DNA of 9,562 nt from Roseovarius sp. (lineage in GTDB: Bacteria > Pseudomonadota > Alphaproteobacteria > Rhodobacterales > Rhodobacteraceae), in NCBI GenBank assembly GCA_023260815.1, contig JALQUE010000355.1, positions 1 to 9,562 of the forward strand, given 5' to 3'. Position 1 is the stretch's first letter; each line of letters begins with the position of its first letter. This document shows positions 5,443 through 9,562 of this stretch, piece after piece. A program made the translations under genes and the position numbers. Under the pieces are notes generated by a model. The model ran no database searches. It was not told the DNA's origin and was given only the letters and a program-made list of their open reading frames with translations.

Positions 5443-8400
5443 ATGACGATGCTCCGCGACGAAAAGTCGATTATCGAGGACCTTCGGACCAACCTGAAGG
5501 AACGCTACCATTTCGAGGGCGGACGGACGCTCCTGCGAGAACTGCTGCAAAACGCGGATGATTCCGGTTCAGAGCAAGTCAGGATCGCAGTCCTGCCCGG
5601 CTGGCCCGAGGCAGATCACCCGCTCCTGAGGGTTCCGGGGCTGATGGTCGCGAACGACGGCCGATATGACGCGGCATCAGCGCAAGGCATTGCGCGCTTC
5701 GGCGGCAGCATCAAGGCCACCGACACCGCTGCCATCGGGCGGTTCGGAATGGGACAGAAGACAGCGTTCCATGTCTGCGATGCCTTCCTCGTTGTCTCTG
5801 ATGGGCACGAAACCGAGGTGCCTTCCCTCGTGGTCAATCCCTATATTGTCATCGGGAAACCCGGTGATGCATGCGTCGAATGGAAAGTCGCGCTGACCAC
5901 GCGGGACCGTGATCTGCTTCTTTCCAGTGGCCTCGCAGGCTCCGACCGTCAGATGGTCCAATGGTATCCGCTCCGGAGCCCAACCCTCAAACCGAAGACG
6001 ACCACCAGCGGCTTCCTACCCAAGTCCTACGACACGAGCTTGCTGGATGATGCCAACGACCCGTTCTGGCTGTCTGGCATCGTTTCGCTGTTGCGTAACG
6101 TCCGGAAACTCGAAGTTATCGTGACCGATGGCACGTCCAGTGTCATTGATCGGGCCGCTTCCCCGCGCTTGCGCTTTGATCCTGTAACGCCGGGGCAGAC
6201 GGATTTCGGTGGCCCGCTGTGTGCCGGAATCCGTAGCGTCGGCAAGGAAATGATGGCGCCGGCGGATTTCGGCACCGATCTGACCGCCTCGGAAGGTTGG
6301 CCGGATATCCTCGACCGGCAGGACGATGCCATGGTTCCACAGAAGGCGTTGCCGCATGGTGCCGTGGCGCTTCTCGTCGATCCCGACGGGCAAGATGAAC
6401 TCGACATCACGTGGTCCGTTTTCCTTCCGGTCGCGAGCGAAAGCGCGCCCCGCGTCGTCGGGACCGGAAAGGTGCGGCTGTTCCTGCATGGCTACTTCTT
6501 CGTAACCAGCGGACGGGACGCCATCCTCGGTCATGACAAGGGTATGCCGGACGACGTCAGCGCTGTGTGGAACGCACGGGTGCGCGACGAACTCGTGCTG
6601 CCTCTGCTGCCAGGTTTGTTGATGGATGCGCTCGAGTCAGACGCTTTGACCGAGATGAGGCTACAGGCAGTCGTATCCGGCTTGAATGCGTCCGGGCTCA
6701 TAAGGAACCATCGCAATGCAATCTCGTCGTGGCAGGTTCTGGCGCGGACCTTGAATGACCGAAAGATCGGCTGGACGCTGAACGCGCCGAGTCTTCAATT
6801 CCGCGCACTGCCCGCGCCGGAAAACACTCGGCTTCCCCGGATCCTGGAGCTGATCCCCGACCTCGAGGAACGCCTGTCTGAGTGGAACCTTGTTCCGACA
6901 GTCGGATCCAACGCAGTCCTGGCACCAGTTGCCGCGGCTTGGCAGGACGAGGAGCTTGCACAGATGGCCGCACTCCTGCCCCCCGCCGTGTTCGGTAAGG
7001 GAGGGAAACTCCCACAATTCGGCGAATTCCTTGAATTTGCACGCCGCGAGAGCGTGGACAAGTCGGCAGCACTTGTCGTTCCTATCCTAGACCTGCTTCG
7101 CCGGGCGATGACACAGCGCGATGTCGACATGGCAGAGGGCGAACACATCCGGATGGTCCTTCGCCATCTTCCGGACGATTGCGTGCTGCCCATGCCACCC
7201 AGCGTGATGCGCAGCAGCCAGATGCGCCGAACGCTGGCCTCGGTCGAGGCCGCGCCGCTGTGTATTCACCAGGACTGGCGTCCGACAAGCTTCGGAGCCC
7301 GAACCCTGTCGCTGATCGAAGCGAAGGCCCTGTTGACGGCCCTGCAACCGCTTCTGAAGGACACCGCGACCGAGGACGCGGCCGCAACCGCCGCAATTGC
7401 CATCCTGAAGGCGATGGGAGACAATTTGGCCGAGGCGCAGAGCGATCCGGAGTTCCGGACACTGCACATCGTCCGTGTCGACAAGGGGCTTGGCTTCCCG
7501 CGCAGCGCCAGCCTCGACGATCTGTCAAAGGCAGCAAGCAGCGGTCGCCTTTTCGCGTACAATAACGAGAACCGGAAGCTGGTTGAGCTGCTCGAACGTG
7601 CAGTTCCTGGTGCCGGCGCCATGATGATCAACTACGCCGAGGCTGCCCAGCTCCTGACCGAGCTCGGAGCCGGTCTGACCTATGCGAAAGATCCTTCCTA
7701 CGAAACGGCGCGTCTTGCCGCGGAGGCAGATGCTTCGGGACCAGATGAAGCGCGTCTCGACCTGATGCACAAGCTTTGGAGCACCGAGAGCAAGTACCGC
7801 CCGTACCTGCGCGCGCTCCTTGCCGGACGCCACGAAGCACGCTTCGATGACCGAGACCTGCTGTGGATCGAAGGGGGGAACGGCCAACTCGACACTTTCG
7901 CGCGCAGCCTTGTTGGTAGAGACGACAAGACCATCCTGCTGACTTCGACCCTGATGATGCGCATTGACGCCGTGAAACAGGGACAGCTTGGCGTCCGGAA
8001 GTTCGATGGCGCGACACTCGGCGAAAAGTTCGTGTCCAATCAGAGGTATATCGCAGCCACTCCGATTTCGCCAGAACTGTTCTCGGCCTTCTTCACGGCG
8101 AATATTCCGGACGAAGATCTCGAACTTCTGCCGATCTTCGAGACGAAGCAGGGGCGCGTTGCTGCCGTGCGTGGTTTTCGCCAGAACCCGGACCTATCCT
8201 TTCCGGACGGCATTGACGTGCCGATATTGCACGCCCCGTTCGGCAACGCGGCGCAGGAACAGTTTCGCCGAATCACCTCGGCGCGCATCTGGTCTGCGGA
8301 GCGGCAACTTGCCTTCCTGCTCGGCCAACCCGAGCCTGCGAAACATGTTGCGCAAATCATCGCAGCCATTCGGGATGGCAGGACAGCGGAAACGCTACCC

Positions 8401-9562
8401 TTGCTTGCTGAGACGCAATGGCTCACCCTGATCGGCGGGCGCACAGTCGCGCCCGCAGCCGTCATGGATCTACCTGGCTTGAATTCGGGCCTGCTCCCCT
8501 CGGACATGGCAACACGCAAGGATGTACCAGTCGGCCTGCTCGACGAGGACACCCTGCGTCTGCTGGTGAAGGACGGTGTGCTGAAGGACACCGCCGCAAG
8601 CAAAAATACCCTGCTGGACCGTCTCTCTGATGGAAGCCTCCCGTGCTGGATCGGCGAGCGACCTGGTGACATCGCCGCTTACCTGCAATCCCTTGCAAAA
8701 GATGGCGCGGACCTGACCTTGCCGGGATGGCCCCTTCTGGCCTGGCTGTTGTCGGCACCAGGCTCCGAGGCACAGACCATCGTGCGCGAGGTCCAGCAGC
8801 ACGGGGCTCCTGAGCCTGACCATTTCCATGGTTGGATGGATGCTCTCTCACGCATCGCCGCTTCAGGGAACCAGTCTGCCCGTGCCGTCTATGACTCGGG
8901 TTTCCGCTTTCTGGCGAGAACGTCGAACGATCAGATCGGGAAAATCCTTTCCGGAACACGGGTGCCAACGCGCGATGGAACCTGGCGTGCCGCCGACGAG
9001 GTGGTCGCGCATGGCGGTGCCGTTGCCTTCGCGCATCGTCTCGACCCCGAATTATCGCGGCTGCTCCCGCAATCGGCACAGGGTATGAGCGACGACCCGC
9101 GAAAGCTTCGCCCAAGCGACGCGCCCGCTGAACTGACGGAAAAGCAGTCCGCCGATAGCCTGAGGCCGATCCTCGCACGTGCGAAAGTTGCCGTTCCCGC
9201 CGAGATGCTCGCTGTTCTGGTGTTCATGCTCGGTCGGTCGGATTGCTGGCGCGCGCTGATGCGTGAAGAGCTTGGGCTGGCCACTCCAGTGATCGAGGGG
9301 ATCGAGCGCGATTTCGAGAACCAGGTAGAGACGGCGTATCGAAAAGGTAGCGACCAGAGCCTCATGGCCCGGTCCGCCCGAATGCGAATCCAGTTCCGTC
9401 CGCGACGCGATCTTCAAGGTGAGGACGAGTTCGTCAGCATCACTGGAACACCCGTGATGCTCCCGCTTGGGGACGCGCAGCCGTTGGAGATCGTCGGAAC
9501 CATCCGTCAGAACTGGAAAAGCGAGCAAACCAAGGATCTGCATAACCTGACAAGGCGACGCG
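5443..9562 (+). CDS. Giant sacsin-like GHKL (Hsp90-type) ATPase, 3' end outside window
   Basis: The frame is open without a stop from ATG 5443 to the window end: 1373 codons and continuing. TAG at 5425-5427 closes the frame upstream; GAAGAG at 5427-5432 is a weak ribosome binding site, and a second ATG is at 5449. Residues ~5-190 form a Bergerat-fold ATPase of the sacsin N-terminal type: RTLLRELLQNADDSG (28-42, the N-box with catalytic Glu33 and Mg-binding Asn37), ANDGR (70-74), and IGRFGMGQKTAFHV (98-111, the glycine lid). ATP-binding residues look intact. Later segments match sacsin-repeat style: FLPV (327-330), GYFFVTSGR (350-358) then WN (376-377), and LLPIFETKQGR (895-905). No membrane segment or signal peptide, so it is probably cytosolic. 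Base composition matches GC-rich alphaproteobacterial DNA. Substrate unknown; the C-terminus, where an effector domain might lie, is not visible. Bacterial sacsin-like proteins are poorly characterised; an anti-phage or chaperone role is inference. Confidence 0.85.
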   Translation, partial: MTMLRDEKSIIEDLRTNLKERYHFEGGRTLLRELLQNADDSGSEQVRIAVLPGWPEADHPLLRVPGLMVANDGRYDAASAQGIARFGGSIKATDTAAIGRFGMGQKTAFHVCDAFLVVSDGHETEVPSLVVNPYIVIGKPGDACVEWKVALTTRDRDLLLSSGLAGSDRQMVQWYPLRSPTLKPKTTTSGFLPKSYDTSLLDDANDPFWLSGIVSLLRNVRKLEVIVTDGTSSVIDRAASPRLRFDPVTPGQTDFGGPLCAGIRSVGKEMMAPADFGTDLTASEGWPDILDRQDDAMVPQKALPHGAVALLVDPDGQDELDITWSVFLPVASESAPRVVGTGKVRLFLHGYFFVTSGRDAILGHDKGMPDDVSAVWNARVRDELVLPLLPGLLMDALESDALTEMRLQAVVSGLNASGLIRNHRNAISSWQVLARTLNDRKIGWTLNAPSLQFRALPAPENTRLPRILELIPDLEERLSEWNLVPTVGSNAVLAPVAAAWQDEELAQMAALLPPAVFGKGGKLPQFGEFLEFARRESVDKSAALVVPILDLLRRAMTQRDVDMAEGEHIRMVLRHLPDDCVLPMPPSVMRSSQMRRTLASVEAAPLCIHQDWRPTSFGARTLSLIEAKALLTALQPLLKDTATEDAAATAAIAILKAMGDNLAEAQSDPEFRTLHIVRVDKGLGFPRSASLDDLSKAASSGRLFAYNNENRKLVELLERAVPGAGAMMINYAEAAQLLTELGAGLTYAKDPSYETARLAAEADASGPDEARLDLMHKLWSTESKYRPYLRALLAGRHEARFDDRDLLWIEGGNGQLDTFARSLVGRDDKTILLTSTLMMRIDAVKQGQLGVRKFDGATLGEKFVSNQRYIAATPISPELFSAFFTANIPDEDLELLPIFETKQGRVAAVRGFRQNPDLSFPDGIDVPILHAPFGNAAQEQFRRITSARIWSAERQLAFLLGQPEPAKHVAQIIAAIRDGRTAETLPLLAETQWLTLIGGRTVAPAAVMDLPGLNSGLLPSDMATRKDVPVGLLDEDTLRLLVKDGVLKDTAASKNTLLDRLSDGSLPCWIGERPGDIAAYLQSLAKDGADLTLPGWPLLAWLLSAPGSEAQTIVREVQQHGAPEPDHFHGWMDALSRIAASGNQSARAVYDSGFRFLARTSNDQIGKILSGTRVPTRDGTWRAADEVVAHGGAVAFAHRLDPELSRLLPQSAQGMSDDPRKLRPSDAPAELTEKQSADSLRPILARAKVAVPAEMLAVLVFMLGRSDCWRALMREELGLATPVIEGIERDFENQVETAYRKGSDQSLMARSARMRIQFRPRRDLQGEDEFVSITGTPVMLPLGDAQPLEIVGTIRQNWKSEQTKDLHNLTRRR

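Noticed and set aside
8462..9178. 238-codon minus-strand ORF and several other minus-strand ORFs within 5443-9562
   Set aside because: Antisense shadows of the giant ATPase gene; Arg/Ser/Pro-rich low-complexity translations with no domains.
1..9562. tRNA, rRNA, CRISPR array or intact insertion sequence
   Set aside because: No tRNA-like T-arm with acceptor pairing, no regularly spaced repeats and no transposase frame seen on either strand.

Overview
The window reads as GC-rich alphaproteobacterial chromosomal DNA, probably Rhodobacterales. This rests on codon style, the small XRE regulator plus SulP permease pairing, and the BCCT tail type; no rRNA or tRNA is present to confirm it. The window begins and ends inside genes.

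Bases 1-583 are a scar. A tyrosine-recombinase fragment on the minus strand, carrying the C-terminal HxxR box, abuts the last ~110 codons of a BCCT-type (betaine/choline/carnitine) transporter on the plus strand. Both look like truncated remnants joined by recombination. Bases 584-1029 hold no gene I can support, but end in a TTGACA-type promoter.

Bases 1030-3336 are a compact plus-strand operon: a small XRE-type repressor, a full-length SulP anion transporter with a C-terminal STAS domain, and a small winged-helix protein whose ATG overlaps the SulP stop codon. A transporter bracketed by two DNA-binding proteins suggests self-regulated anion uptake.

Bases 3337-5442 are accessory DNA, partly lower in GC. 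They contain a 92-bp element with perfect 12-bp inverted ends, a minus-strand GIY-YIG nuclease-domain protein with an unrecognised C-terminal half, a region with nested inverted repeats, a small AT-rich minus-strand winged-helix-like ORF, and a leader with two hairpins.

From 5443 to the window end runs one uninterrupted reading frame of 1373 codons with no stop reached. Its N-terminus is a sacsin/Hsp90-like GHKL ATPase domain, and sacsin-type motifs recur further along (an F-x-V-x-S-G-R segment followed by WN, and LPIF-type segments). This giant sacsin-like protein is the most interesting item. With the nearby nuclease, small regulators, recombinase relic and mosaic composition, it looks like cargo of an accessory or defence-type island. 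The defence role is inference from context, not something the sequence proves.
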